Below are positions 1 through 11,895 of a stretch of 64,000 nucleotides of DNA, piece after piece. Position 1 is the stretch's first letter; each line of letters starts with the position of its first letter. The translations under genes were made by a program, and so were the position numbers. Origin of the DNA: Sipunculus nudus (Eukaryota > Annelida > Sipuncula > Golfingiida > Sipunculidae); assembly GCA_026874595.1 (NCBI GenBank), contig CM049315.1, positions 66,783,916 to 66,847,915 of the forward strand. The letters are read 5' to 3'. The notes under the pieces are model-generated. The model made no database searches and was not told the origin of the DNA. It was given only the letters and a program-made list of their open reading frames with translations.

Positions 1-2702
1 GCAGATCCATCCTTCCTCCTCACAACTTTGATGTATGTAAAGACATCTCCTCCTGGTTTGGCCTCACTCTCGCACAGGGGCTCCCAACTTTGCTTCACCA
101 TGTCAAAAACATGAACACGGATAAACCACATTTTGGTAGCCTCCTCAGTGCTTGTACATCCCCTACTTTCTCTCTGTTTCTTCCTTTTCTTTTGCTTGGT
201 GCGCCCATCCTTTTTCAGATTAACATCTTTGTATAACACGTTTAATATGTAAACGCCATCACTTAGGCAGATCAGGTTGTATAACCTTCCATAATCCCCA
301 ACCAGCGAATTGGCTGCCCCGCACGGCAGTGCGACCTCTATCGCTTTCTTATCCAACATATTGAATAACTGGACCGTATGTGGCTCAGAATTAAATCCGA
401 CATAGTCTGCGGCATGTCCCACTCCAAATAAATTCAATGTTATGTCTCCATACAGCGCGACGTAGTCGTCAGGAATTCTCACTTTTAGCCACACTTTCTG
501 TGCCGGTCGGTAGATCAGATGAACACCTTTAAAACAGTTACAGTAGTAAATCACTTCTTCATGTTTTCCATCGGTTATGTCTTCTCTGCGCGAGTCCCCG
601 GTGCCATCCTCTCCTTCGTACTCAGCAGATTTGGCCACGGAGGCTCGCACTCCTTCCTTCGTTACACCTGCAGGTTTACACACCGGGGCTTGCGTTTCTT
701 CCTTCGTTACACCTGCAGGTTTACACACCGGGGCTTGCGTTTCTTCCTTCGTTACACCTGCAGGTTTAGACACCGGGGCTTGCGTTTCTTCCTTCAATAC
801 ACCTGCAGGTTTAGACACCGGGGCTTGCGTTTCTTCCTTCGTTACACCTGCAGGTTTAGACACCGGGGCTTGCGTTTCTTCCTTCGTTACACCTGCAGGT
901 TTAGACACCGGGGCTTGCGTTTCTTCCTTCAATACACCTGCAGGTTTAGACACCGGGGCTTGCGTTTCTTCCTTCGTTACACCTGCAGGTTTAGACACCG
1001 GGGCTTGCGTTTCTTCCTTCAGTACACCTGCAGGTTTGGACACCGGGGCTCGCGTTTCTTCCATGGTTACACCTGCAGGTTTAGACACCGGGGCTTTCGT
1101 TTCTTCCTTCGTTACACCTGCAGGTTTAGACACCGGGGCTTGCGTTTCTTCCTTCGTTACACCTGCAGGTTTAGAAACTTGGGTTTGCGATACTTCCTTC
1201 AACAGACCTGCAGCTTTTTTAATTTCTAGAAGAAATTGTTCTCGATCTCCTTTATCCCTCTCACTCCAACGATGTAGGAACTCCATTAGCTCGGCTTGAG
1301 TACAGAATTTCCCAAGACCTTGTTTTATGAAATGTAACAGGTGACTTGGTTGTACATTGTGTGCTTCCTCGAACTTCATAAGGGTATCTTTGAATCTGCT
1401 GATCGCTACGTCCCTCGCTACTTCTTGGACTTCACATATGGATAGTTCAAAGCTAACTCCCCATGTCCAGAGGCAGGTTTCCAATTTAAGTTTCTGCAGC
1501 AAAAACGTAACGCACAGTTCCTCCAAACGCTTCATTCTGAAGAGTTGAGCAGCATGTATAACTTCATTAAAGTTGTCTTTTACAATCTGGATCTCACCGT
1601 AGTAGATGAATCCCAACAGTGCGATGACCGGTCGGATGGACTGAAACTTCCCCGACAGGTTGATTTCTTGTTGAGGACGCTTGCTATTTGTTGAGAAAAT
1701 TTTCCGAAAATATGGGCTAATTGCGGCCAAGACACAACGATGTGCCATCACAATTTCATCGCCGACTATGAGAGTGACGTCACAGTATTTAGATCTCTCA
1801 TACTGCTGACAAAGCAACTCCTGCAGACCATGACGCTTTCTTGCTCGTCCAATAAAGGGTTGTGAATGTTGATCCCACTTTCCGGTCTCCTGAATCAAAG
1901 AATACATTATCATTCTACTGTCACAGTATCAGTATTTATTATATGTTCACATATTATAAACATAAACCCTGAATTCCATTAACTTCAAAATTCGCAAAAA
2001 TACATAGCAATAAATATTATATGATATAAAGCGCAAATTTACAATTATGATCGGAGAGATCCATGAATGCTTATAATTTCAAGTAGATCATTCATTCTGG
2101 TTAAAATCTCTAACTATGTATCAAGCTTAATCTGTACTAAGGGCAAGAGATTTCTTTCAAATTTACAATACAAAACATATGTGGGTGTTTGGTACGTCTT
2201 CATTTTCGTCGAGAAAAATCGAAATAGAATTTATATACATGTATTGTTACAGGGTTCACATAAAAGCGGACTGAACTGTCTCGCGAGTTTCTAGCGTAGC
2301 GGTTGTAACGCCGGACACCTACATGGGTTTGAACCCGGGATCGGACCAATATTCTCTCGTGAGCAAAATGTTTCCTTAACATATGTGGGCTCGACCAAAA
2401 TTACACCCAACATCGTGGACCGGGGAATTTGACGTAATTGAGTATAATACCGCCATCAAGCTTACCAAAAGTGTGAGTTGTTGATCTTGTTCTGATAGCA
2501 AAACGCCCTTAATATAAGAGGGTGTGTGTTACAGGGTGCACATAAAAGCGGACTGAACTGTTTTGCTAGTGAAGCTTTTCTTTCGAAGCGGTTGGAACGC
2601 CGGACATGTGCCCCCCGGACATGGGTTAGAACCCGAGATAGGCCCAATTTTTTGCCCTTGGCAAAATGTTTCCGTAACATTATATTAATATTGTGTGTGT
2701 GT

Positions 2703-2739
<37 letters not shown>

Positions 2740-2889
2740 TACCGCACATCTACAATATAACTAAACAATTGCCAAAGATATAAAAATCAATAAATAAAAA
2801 AATCAATTTACCTCTGTTGGCACTCCTTTATATACACGGAATGGCGAAAACACTTTTTCCATTTCAAAAGGCAAGCGTGCCTCAGACAT
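1..2889 (-). CDS. BTB-BACK protein, gene 1 of cluster (C-terminus outside window)
   Basis: Coding exons are 2812-2889 (26 codons, ATG at 2889-2887) and 1889 down to 1, continuing beyond the window. The intron has GT at 2811-2810 and AG just before 1889, in phase 0. Exon 1 reads MSEARLPFEM and ends VPTE. Exon 2 opens with a pre-BTB segment (FIGRARK) shared with genes 2 and 4, then BTB (about residues 50-160; CDVTL and AHRCVLAAISPYF motifs) and BACK (161-250). A repeat-built linker follows (about 251-436), then the start of the beta-rich C-terminal half (LIYRPAQKVW near 470; PGG and VVRRKDG near the cut). The reading frame is open throughout. About 250 residues should be missing, judging from the paralogues. 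BTB-BACK proteins usually recruit substrates to cullin-3 ubiquitin ligases; the substrate is unknown. The long repeat linker is unique to this paralogue. Confidence 0.85.
661..1215 (-). repeat. 45-bp coding minisatellite (15-residue linker repeat) in gene 1
   Basis: Twelve nearly identical 45-bp units start at 661, 706, 751 and so on to 1156, with a degenerate thirteenth at 1201. On the minus strand each encodes VTKEETQAPVSKPAG, in frame with the BTB gene on both sides. Variants include S to C and V to L or I changes. The units lie between the BACK domain and the C-terminal domain and should form a flexible, Pro/Glu/Lys-rich tether. The same stretch is also open in two plus-strand frames because 45 is a multiple of three. 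Confidence 0.93.
2248..2385 (+). mobile_element. tRNA-derived SINE-like repeat, copy A
   Basis: Shares GTTACAGGG, CACATAAAAGCGGACTGAAC, a GTAGCGGTTG block, AACGCCGGAC and GTTTGAACCCGGGATCGG with copy B 280 bp away. The GGTTTGAACCC segment resembles a tRNA B box and TAGCGTAGCGG an A box. Both together suggest an RNA polymerase III SINE head. Boundaries are approximate. Confidence 0.55.
2527..2688 (+). mobile_element. tRNA-derived SINE-like repeat, copy B
   Basis: Same order of blocks as copy A, with a small internal insertion around ATGTGCCCCCCGG. The B-box-like part (GGTTAGAACCC) is changed from copy A. It ends in the same AAAATGTTTCCGTAACAT-type tail. Confidence 0.5.
2705..2737 (+). repeat. 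(GA)n microsatellite
   Basis: Perfect GA dinucleotide run inside intron 1 of gene 1. Confidence 0.97.
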
Positions 2890-3060
2890 AGACGTCCACC
2901 TACAAACAGTGCGAATTGGTGACTAAGGCAGCAGGCAAGTGAAAATTCATATATAAAGACAGTTCATGATAAAATCCTGCAAATTTGGCATTCAGCCAAG
3001 TTTCCCAGAAACACAAGTCATAGGACCACCAATCATCCCGACCCCCCTCTGCCCTGTCAC
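2890..3060 (-). promoter_or_regulatory. Promoter region of BTB gene 1 with STAT-like site
   Basis: TTCTGGGAA lies at 3010-3002 on the coding strand, 113 bp before the ATG, followed by ACTTGGC. The 16-base core TTCTGGGAAACTTGGC is also in the gene 4 promoter. A TATATA stretch lies at about 2957-2950. No transcription start is visible directly. Confidence 0.55.
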
Positions 3061-4255
3061 GAAATAAGTGCATTTACATATACTTGGCGTTGGTATGGAT
3101 GACATGTGCACTAACGGATCGATATGTCTACATTTTGGTTTTAAATCACAAACTGCCTCCTACTGATAAAAAAAGACTGTAACGTCATAGTGGACAACAA
3201 AAAGCTAAGTCAGCCATCCGTGTCAAAAGCGCTCCAGGAAAGCTTGCTTTATTTATTGATGAACTGCAGAATGCTGGACCCGAGTGTCGATCCTGCCAAT
3301 CAGTCACATAGACAAGCCCTACATATATACAGCTAATAAGTTTAGTCCAATGTATGAGAATCGGAGGCTGCACTCATTCAATTAATAAAATCTCGACATC
3401 CCCGCTTTCAGCCACGGCAGCCGTTTAAAGGGGTTCGAACCAGTTTCTGTGGTCTAGACCCCATAAGTGTCCCTGATATGAGGATCTAATTGAGGTTTTC
3501 TCATAAGCAGTAAGTTGAAGAATATAGATCAAACTGACCAAGTATTTAAAATTAGGAGTACTTTTGAGGACCTCCAAAACATGTCATGATCAACAAGCAT
3601 ACGAGGTTCAAGACCCAAGAAGAAACAACAGCTGAGAAACTAATACAATTGCTGTCATTTGTCGGTCTCGGAAATAGAATAAACTAACAGACAGAGAGAC
3701 AGAGAAACCTAGAGAAACAGGAAGACAGGGGAACATGTGAAAACAGTATTTTGAATGAGCAGTGTCTGGAAGAGCAGAAACAATAACACTTTAATGTATA
3801 AATGTCGATTCTGAAACGTCGCGCACGAATAAACAGACAGACACACACACAGAACATGTTTCCTGACTTTATTTAAACCGTATGGCTTTCAGAAGCATTG
3901 CTAAATCAATGTGGAATCCAGAATTACACGTCGGACCAAAACAACAAGCAGGCAGGAAAGTTGACAACAGCAGATGAACAGATGAAATATTCTGGCCAAC
4001 AGACTTTGTGAGTAAATAACGCAGGCGCACATGAACTAAAATAATGTCCACCATTGTACTCAAGGCCTGGGCGACTACATGAACGAAGATCTGAGCTATC
4101 CTGATCAAAGCTGAGCCGTGGACTACACGGAACGCCGAGTCTGAGTTTATCACACCAACAAGCTGCGGTCGGCTTCTCAGTTACAGTCTGTTGTAACATG
4201 TTAATTACCCCGGCCGGCGTGGCGGTGTTTTCACATATAAACACACAAACACACA

Positions 4256-4256
<1 letters not shown>
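3061..4256. other. Intergenic, no gene seen
   Basis: Short ORFs only. Around 3920-4010 there is a diverged repeat (CGTCGGAC, AACAAGCAGGCAGGA, AAGTTGACA, CAGCAGATGAACAGA) that recurs near 5990-6070, so this is old interspersed repeat DNA. Confidence 0.6.

Positions 4257-4258
<2 letters not shown>

Positions 4259-4293
<35 letters not shown>
4259..4293. repeat. (TA)n microsatellite
   Basis: Uninterrupted TA run after an ACACAC stretch. Confidence 0.97.
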
Positions 4294-4297
<4 letters not shown>

Positions 4298-4484
4298 TTT
4301 TATTATTGTCAGCGTGAAACATTTAAATATATTACAATTAAGTATAAGGTTTTAGAAAATAAGGTATTCTGTTTCCAGTATATGTTTTCCAGCCTACGCT
4401 CGGGTGCACTAATCAGTCGGCAATATGGTTACTTTTGTTATGAATCAGACAATCTTTTATACAAATTTATTCTGGATTTTTTGT

Positions 4485-4597
4485 CATTGTTCAGGTTTCG
4501 GATAAATGGTCGAAATTCCGGTTCTCCGTTTTTTTTATTTGGAATGACCGATTTTTCGGATAAGTGATGTTCGGATATTCGTCGTTCTACTGTACCT
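4485..4597 (-). mobile_element. Possible pogo/Tigger-like transposon end
   Basis: The minus strand reads ACAGTAGAACGACGAATATC from about 4595, then repeated TTATCCGAAA motifs. The CAGTAGAAC..ATTATCCG style is typical of terminal repeats of pogo/Tigger Tc1-mariner elements. A similar end occurs at 61743. No transposase or partner end is evident. Confidence 0.35.
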
Positions 4598-4629
4598 GCA
4601 AGCGCTAACCTATGGTCGTTTAGTTTTTT

Positions 4630-5640
4630 TTTTTTTAGCTCAGCTGACTGACACTCTTTGTCCGTTGTCCGTGCTGTCGTTCGGCCCTCCGGCCGTCTGT
4701 CCGTTAACAGGGCACCAATCGTAACCGCTGGACCTGGAATCTTCTAACTTGACATCCAGAGAGGTTCATAAAAGAACTCATTGGAAACCTGAAATTAGGT
4801 CTCTGATACCTATATTCATTAAGCTATGGGGCTCCGAACACCCCCCCCCCCCCCAGAATAATGATAATTTGAAACAAATGCTCAAATATCTGAACAACTA
4901 ATCAGTTTCTGCAGACTGGTGGCGCCATCTGTATTTGTCGACTTTTTACGATTTTTTTTTTTATTTTCGAGACCTTGAATTATGCGGTCATCTGTTAACA
5001 GGGCACAAATCGTAACGACTGGGCCTAGAATCTTGTATCATGACATGCTGGAAGGCCCATATCAAGTCTCCTAGGAAACCTAAAATTAGGTCTCTGTTAC
5101 CCAAATCCTTTGTAGAATCTTGTATCTTGACATGCCGGGTTGAGGGGGGGGGGCATAAAAAGTCTCCTTGGAAACCTGATATTGGTCCCTGTTAACCATA
5201 TTGTCCGAGCTATGGTGTTCAGAATAACACCATCTGACTCACGGGGCTTCCAAGAATCCTCTTTGAATAATGGATAATCTGATGTATACAAAAGCTCAAG
5301 TATCTGAACAACTAATGCATTGATCACTATGATTGTTTGTATGATATTGATCAAGGAGTGCTTCATCAGTTTCTGCAGGCTGGTGGTGCCACCTGTATTT
5401 TTATATTTTTTACGATTTTTTTTTCTCTATTCTTTAAAAACCTTAAAGATGCGGTCATCTGTTAACAGAGCACAAAAATCCTTAAACCTTAAATTAGCTC
5501 TCTGTTTCCCATATTCTCTGAGCTATGGGGCTTATAAGCACCCCCTAGAATAATTGAAAATTTTATACCAAAGTAGAGCACAAATCATAACCATTAGACC
5601 ATATTTAGTGAGTAAATATTTTTCCTGTTTTTTTTTACAA
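4630..5640 (-). repeat. Interspersed GGTGGCGCCACC-family repeat, about three units
   Basis: The sequence is the reverse complement of the array at 42480-44640. It has TTTAGCTCAGCTGACTGACA, a gacagac-type block (as GTCTGTCCG), then recurring blocks for cannot-miss phrases such as GTTAACAGGGCAC, GAAATTAGGTCTCTG and CTGCAGACTGGTGGCGCCA. Units are about 340-370 bp. Poly-C at 4842-4855 and poly-G at 5146-5154 lie within. No coding capacity. Confidence 0.75.
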
Positions 5641-7058
5641 AGTCCATTATGTTCGGGCCTATAACTTAAAGAAATAACACTTAACAGACTTAATTTCTTG
5701 CATGTATATAGGAAGTATATAGAATAATACTTCTTGTAAATATCAAGAAAAAAAATTAAGTGGTTTTGATATTAGGCAGTCCTGAAGTGTGATAATAGGT
5801 GTTTAAAAGAAATTAGATGTTTTCCTTAATTTCTTGATTAAAAAGAACCAGTTTGGTCTATCACAGGCATGTTTCCATTTTTGTTAGGATGCTAGATGGC
5901 AATTTAGAATTAAACTAAAAAAAGGGCAGTTGAGAGAAATTTGAAAAAAAAATTATGATCAGTCACACTAACTGAACTTGGGTATTAAACAGAATTACAG
6001 TCGGACTAATGAACAAAAAGGCAGGAGAAGTTGACACCAGCAGACGAACAGACAGACATACTGACAGAACCTGGATAACAGGTAAACAGACTTTAAATTG
6101 AGGAATAAAATGAGCTATCGTTCGTGTAGATAGGAAAATATTTGACGAAGTTATGAGCAAAAATGAAAAGATTTAAATAAGTTTTTGATGACCTTGACCC
6201 TTGACCTTTCTTTATTAAAATCAAAAGGCTTATGGGAGTTTTATTTTTCTATCAACTGTACAACTGAGAAGCTAATAAAAGCTGAATGCTTAATTATCAT
6301 GATAAATAGGTTATCTTTGAAATCTTCTTTGAAAACCAAGTTGGCTGCCATTATTTAATTTTGAAATTATCAAATTTAAAGTCCTTGAACCCAAAAATGG
6401 CTATTTAGAATGGTTCTAGCATGATTAAGTGCCGAGATGTTGACAAATTACGTTTCTTATGGCGGCCATTTTGAAATCCAAGATGTCTGCCATACTTCCA
6501 AATGTAAGAATGGAAACAGCATCTTCTTCTCCACGTCTTAAATTAGTAAATTATACCTTTTTCCTATTCTACTTTAACATTTAGCAAAAGTTATATTTTT
6601 AGGTTCTGCCTCCTGACTACTAACCCTTAATCGACATATTATCTACAGTAATAGAAAATGGTTCACGGCGGGTCCATTTTGCGTCGTAAACTGCGATGCG
6701 ATATTGCTTATTTCGAGCCTTGCTTAATTCGTCCTAATCCACAAGAAAGCTAGTCATTTCAGGGATACTAGACCGGAGCTTCTGCCGCTGACACTTGAAC
6801 AGTGACCAGCGCCCGCACGACTGAGTGACCGTGTTTGTCTGGTCTGACGTCACACGTCGTGCCAGCCCAGCTGCTGGGTTCGGCGGCACTGAGCTCGGCA
6901 GATTCCGTAAACAGCGTGATCTCTCCAATATATTTTGGTTTTATCATTAGTTTTCTAATAAATATGGTCGAACATCATTTATCAAAAGTAAATTTAAGAT
7001 ATATACTACTGGAAAAGCTACTTTTTGTGATTTTTGGCCTAATCGTTTCATTTGAGCT
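5641..7058. other. Intergenic, AT-rich
   Basis: No gene supported. A GC-richer patch with a TGACGTCA site lies around 6740-6910 and could be an orphan promoter or exon. I cannot place it. Confidence 0.5.
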
Positions 7059-7062
7059 TTAA

Positions 7063-9011
7063 GGTCTAATCATCGTCAACCAACCTTGGTTTAATTTAGC
7101 TTTAGAATTCATATTAATAATAATTTTAGACACAGTGATGTATATATATATAGAATCCTTAGAATATTCTCTATCAGATGAGATATATTTAAAAAGTGTA
7201 ACAGTGTCCACTTTGAAAATTTAAAACTTGAAATGATTTAAAATTATTTTTTTTTAATTGGATATATCTCAAAATTGGCATAGGTTATGTATGTGGAAAT
7301 AGTATCATTTTAAACTACATACAAATATCTCCAGGCGTTTGTTTTTTGTTATATATTTATTCTCTTTTTTCATAATGAATTTTTAATTTTAAAAAAATGT
7401 GTGATGTTAACAATACTTATTTCGTTTAAATAACGTATTTCTACTGCACTAAAAACGATATAGGAAAAAGAAAAAACGCATTTTAAAATACTTGTTGATT
7501 TACCTATATGCAAAATTTGAAGACCCTATACTGGATGGTTTTTGAGAAATATCGCTCTGAAGACTGTACAGTCTCCTGAAATACTGTTTTGAGAAAACGG
7601 CCAAAAACTGTTTGGGAAGAGAAATTTCGTTTTGAGTGGAAAACAGGGATATAAGCGCAAGTGGATATAAGCGCAAGTGACAGTTGCATTTTTTCACTAA
7701 ATGTTCCGATGAGAATCAGTATCAATGTATAAATTATAAAATTTAATAGTTTATCAATGTTAAAAAAAAAAGGATTTTATTAGGCATCATGACAACTGGA
7801 GAACTGTCAAACTAAAGTAGGCGGAGCTTACTGGTCCGAGGGGTCGGTCATCGGTAACCAGGTCATGGGCTGCCGCGCCGGGGCACGCGTCAGGTGTGAA
7901 GTGACTGATAAGAACGATCACTCTGTTTACTCTGCGCTCTCATTCAGACCACCGTACACCCTAATCAAATTAACAGCTTGTCTCTCCCTCTCACAATTAT
8001 ATATGAGACACTACATAGCTAGCAGCAACACATATCTCTCTCTCTCATTAGATTTATTTACACCAGTCATATACGCGCAAAATCGTGCTGCGGCCGCTCT
8101 TCCTTTACCGAACGCTCTCATAGAGCTCCAAGACTCCGGCGCGGTTCACTTCGCAAAATTTGTTAGCAGGCGACGTGGTGGTGTAACTTGGTGCCGCGTT
8201 CCTCTCACAAAATTCATTCGTGCAACGCATTCTGCCATATTGCTGCACCACCCTCGACGTTTATCTACATCCTCCACTAACGATACGGGAACCTTGTGAT
8301 CATCAGTATGTGACTGTCTCTCGTTCAAATAGCGAATTTTATCTTCGCTCATTCTACTCTATTTTCTTCGACCCATGCAGTCAGTTTGAAGATAGTGTAT
8401 ATTTTAGAAGAAGGAACGATGTATTCGGTAATGGTTTTGGCGATGTAATGATGGAATCTGGGAGAAAATGTTATAGTGAATAACAGGGTCAATATTACAG
8501 AAATAACAATCGGTAAATTCATATTTCTGGGTATATTCTTAGTGCCAGGACCATTATTGGGTGACACTAAAATATATTAGGGCAGTGACATAGACATTAT
8601 TCGGCGACTGGAGGAATACGATGTACAGTTTACTTCTGGGTTAGGCGTATAGGGGGACGTGTTTGTATTAATTAGTGCCAATTAGTAAGTGCCGGTAATA
8701 TAGATAAGCTCTTTCCCGGCTGATTGACCGCGGCTTCCCTACGCCTGTCAATCAACCATTTGCCTAATACCGCGAGCGCATGGTTAACCAATAAGCAGCT
8801 TACACGCTGCTAACTCTGGCCGAGCTGACAGTTGGTCCTGTTTGCACCCCACGTGGGGTTGACATCTGAATTAAAATACTTATATATTCTAATTGATACA
8901 ATATAACCCCAGGAACGTGTTTTTGTGAAAAGATAGATATAGCAAACATCTATAAAACCAGATGTTTTTCAGAAAAATGTAATTTTCATGATTTTTGACG
9001 ATGATTAGACC
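7063..9011. mobile_element. TTAA-flanked terminal-inverted-repeat element (piggyBac-type, non-autonomous)
   Basis: GGTCTAATCATCGTCAA at 7063-7079 is matched perfectly by its reverse complement at 8995-9011. Both copies are flanked outside by TTAA (7059-7062 and 9012-9015). TTAA is the target duplicated by piggyBac-superfamily transposons. The 1.95-kb interior has no transposase-like ORF; the longest frame (7865-8299) resembles nothing I know. The interior includes GC-richer, promoter-like sequence around 7820-8300 and 8700-8860. The assignment rests only on the TIR and TTAA. Confidence 0.6.
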
Positions 9012-9489
9012 TTAAAGGCAGGAATGCATTTTAAATAATATGTTAATTTATCTCGAGCTACTAGTTAAATTTGCCTGAATAAAAAAGTTTCCCTTCAAAG
9101 CTATCCTAATGTATAGAATGCAGGTTACCCCCGGTTATCTGAAATCACTTTCAAGTTATTCCTGGGGGTAGCCTGAACCTAATTTTTGGTGTATCCTACA
9201 CTGTTTAGATTACCGTCTTGCTGAATTAAATCAATGATAAATTTTAATGCTTTTACCAATGATATATTATTTCAATACACTCGGGGAAAGACACAAGAAC
9301 TTAAAGTTTGAAACAGTCTAACAAAAGCTGTCGCATATTGTTAACATTATTATAAAGTGTATTTACTTTACCCGCACACTTCGCAAAAGCGCAGGAAAAA
9401 TTACTTGCAAACAAAGGATATGAAAAGATTCAAACTAATTTTGGAAAACAAGAAGACGTTTATGAATTTTATGTAAATAAACATACAGA

Positions 9490-9780
9490 AGCAGCTGTTT
9501 TGAAATGTCACGGTTTCTATCCGTTTGGTGGTAACCAAAAGCCACATACCCAATCTTTAGTTTTATAAAAATGATTAACTAGCTTTTATTCCTTAGTTAC
9601 CACACTTTCATTGAAATGGCCTGGTTTATATCCGTTAAGTGGCAACCCAAAGCCAAATACACACGTTTGTGTCTTTATAATAATGTTTAGTTGTTTGTTT
9701 GCTTTTTTTACCACAAGCTTCATTGACATACCACAATCTGGATCCGTTTTGTGGCGATTATGAAATGTTTAATTTAATAT
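9490..9780 (+). repeat. Three degenerate repeats of about 110 bp
   Basis: TTTCTATCCGTTTGGTGG (about 9514), TTTATATCCGTTAAGTGG (about 9627) and CTGGATCCGTTTTGTGG (about 9737) head similar segments. The first two are followed by CAAAAGCCACATAC or CAAAGCCAAATAC. Confidence 0.55.
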
Positions 9781-9957
9781 GACATTACCACTTAACAATG
9801 ACTCTTTGTACGGATCCTACTGCGATTCATTTTGTACCATAGTTTGTGTAGGTTGTCCCTATATTAAATTTATAACGACTGTTAAAGGAATTTAAAAGCT
9901 CAAACCAATCTCTAACCCAGTTGCTGTTCTCGCATGAGGTAAATGGTCGTAAACCAC

Positions 9958-10095
9958 AAAAGTAATTGCAAAAGTGATTGCGATTACTTTAAGAAGTAAT
10001 TGTTATTGTAATCGATTACTTTTCTGAAAACAAAAAAGTAATTGTAATTGTAATCAATTAAAAGTAATTGTATTTGTAATCGATTACTTATTGGA
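9958..10095. repeat. AAGTAATTG / TAATCGATTACTT repeat patch
   Basis: Many imperfect copies of AAGTAATTGTAATTG with two copies of the self-complementary core TAATCGATTA. Strong hairpin potential. Similar patches are common in transposon ends, but no element could be delimited. Confidence 0.6.
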
Positions 10096-11710
10096 CCCAG
10101 GTCTGGTATGTTGGTAGCTAAAAGCAAACTTAACACTAGGTTATATGCATTCATATAAAAGTATATTATATGTAATTTCAAATTGCTGTAAACAGAATGT
10201 TGTAAACGGTTTCAATTGATATTTTAAAATTACATCTCCATGTCTGTCAAATAACAATGGAGATTAAAATTAAAGTTGTTGCTTTTTTTAGCCCGTATAA
10301 TTATAAGATGTGTTGATGTTTGTGTGGCTTTGTGCATGCAGTGCTCTTAAGAGCTCCACATAGTTATATGGGGGTACTTCCAAAGTCGTATCTTTTACAA
10401 ATCATTTTCAGTGAATCATCATAACAGATTGATCGTGTACCAAAAATTATTCTTACACACTAGACAATTTAACCAATGACGGTGGGTACTTTAAATGTTG
10501 CTGTGTTATCTAATACATGAAGAGTATGTTACCTTGTGGCTTTTACAAATAAAGTAAGTTGCCATCTAAAGAAATATGGGAAATCGGCTGTAATATTTAA
10601 CACTGGTATTTGCTCTATGACGTGAGAAGTTGAACATTAATTCTTTCGTATTCCAATCTTATTCAGTTCTTTCAGCTCAGTTGATCTTTTAAACGTTGAT
10701 CTATTCATTATTTGACAGTGACAAATCAATCTAGACATAAGGTGTAATTATGTGGAAAACACCTTTGCCAGGGTTCTTACCTAAGGGGAATAATTCGAAC
10801 AACTTGAAAAGCCTTTATCAAAAGCAATACGTGAAGCCCAAATACTGTGGTCACATTAAATGACCCTTAACCATACGCCGGCATGCGATACATGCTGACA
10901 AGTCAACTGTTTTAATAACATATCATGCCACCATATTATTTTATGTCAAAATCAAATATGTAAATGACAGGTTTTGCAGTGCGCCTGATTAATCACAATT
11001 CCAAAGGTCTTCCACTGTACCATCAAAGACAAACAAAAAAATATGCTATTTATATACATTAAGAACTACAACAACAAAAATATGCTTTATATATATATTA
11101 AGAGCTATACATTACATCCTGAACAATTCATATTGGTAAAAGTAGACATTTGTATTCGAATGAATGCATTTCTCCGCCCTTTACTTATTCAGCCCATATT
11201 CCCAGCATAATTCTTGCATAAGTGACTCTACATTTGTAAATAGTCCATCATGACGTTCCTGGATCCGACTCATGTAACGGTTACCATCAATATATGATCG
11301 ATTCTTCATTAGGCTATTCCCGAAATGCCCTGGCGTAGGCACCAATGTCCAATGTCTAATGCATAATGTATATTTAGGGAGTACCTTTTTATGGCACATG
11401 TAGTACATATGACACAGATCTCTAATTTTTATTTTAACCCTGCAATCGCGCTAACCCAGCATCTATTTAAGCTACCGTAGAGCTGACAGCGTTTAACCTG
11501 AGTACTTGGTTGGAAATAAAGGCTGCTTTTTGCCTTTACCAACTGAACCATTATGGACCTTCGCCCAGGCTTATGTGACACGTTATTATGCTCCTCGTGG
11601 CCGAAACATAACGCGGGAACTGCTGCTGTACTCAGTCAGGTGGGATGTGATCCAGCTGGCTACAACTTGACTCAGCAGACGGGGTAATACCCTGCCAGCT
11701 TACGACTCAG

Positions 11711-11895
11711 CAGCTTTCTTTATTCCCCTGAAAGAACAAGACTAAGCAGCTTTTGTTATACCTCAACCAGAACATGACTCTGCATGCAGCTGTCGTTATA
11801 CCTCTGAAAGAACAAGATTTAGCAGCTGTCGTTAAACCCCTGCCAATACATAGATCGGCAGCTGTCTTTACCCCCCTGCCAGAACACGACATCAA
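11711..11895. repeat. 36-bp minisatellite, five degenerate units
   Basis: CAGC-headed units start at 11711, 11747, 11787, 11823 and 11859. Each follows CAGCTGTCGTTATACC..TGAAAGAACAAGA with variation. Diverged flanking units may extend back to about 11620. Confidence 0.7.

Larger units (their letters stand above)
1890..2811 (-). other. Intron 1 of BTB gene 1
   Basis: Donor GTAAAT at 2811-2806 and acceptor TTCAG ending at 1890, both read on the minus strand. Phase 0. It holds two SINE-like copies and a GA microsatellite. Confidence 0.8.
9016..11700. other. Intergenic, degenerate repeats
   Basis: No gene seen. Two local repeat patches (9490-9780 and 9958-10095) are listed separately. A short diverged minus frame at 11181-11408 has no recognisable domain. 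Confidence 0.5.

Noticed and set aside
519-1299. Two overlapping plus-strand repeat ORFs (236 and 240 codons)
   Set aside because: They are opposite-strand shadows of the 45-bp coding minisatellite of BTB gene 1, which continues in frame into clear BTB-BACK sequence on the minus strand.
3425-3442. GGGGTTCGAACC as a tRNA T-arm
   Set aside because: No cloverleaf, A box or acceptor stem could be assembled around it.
7865-8299. 144-codon plus-strand ORF
   Set aside because: No recognisable domain, low-complexity Leu/Ser content, overlaps an opposite frame and lies within the TTAA-flanked element.
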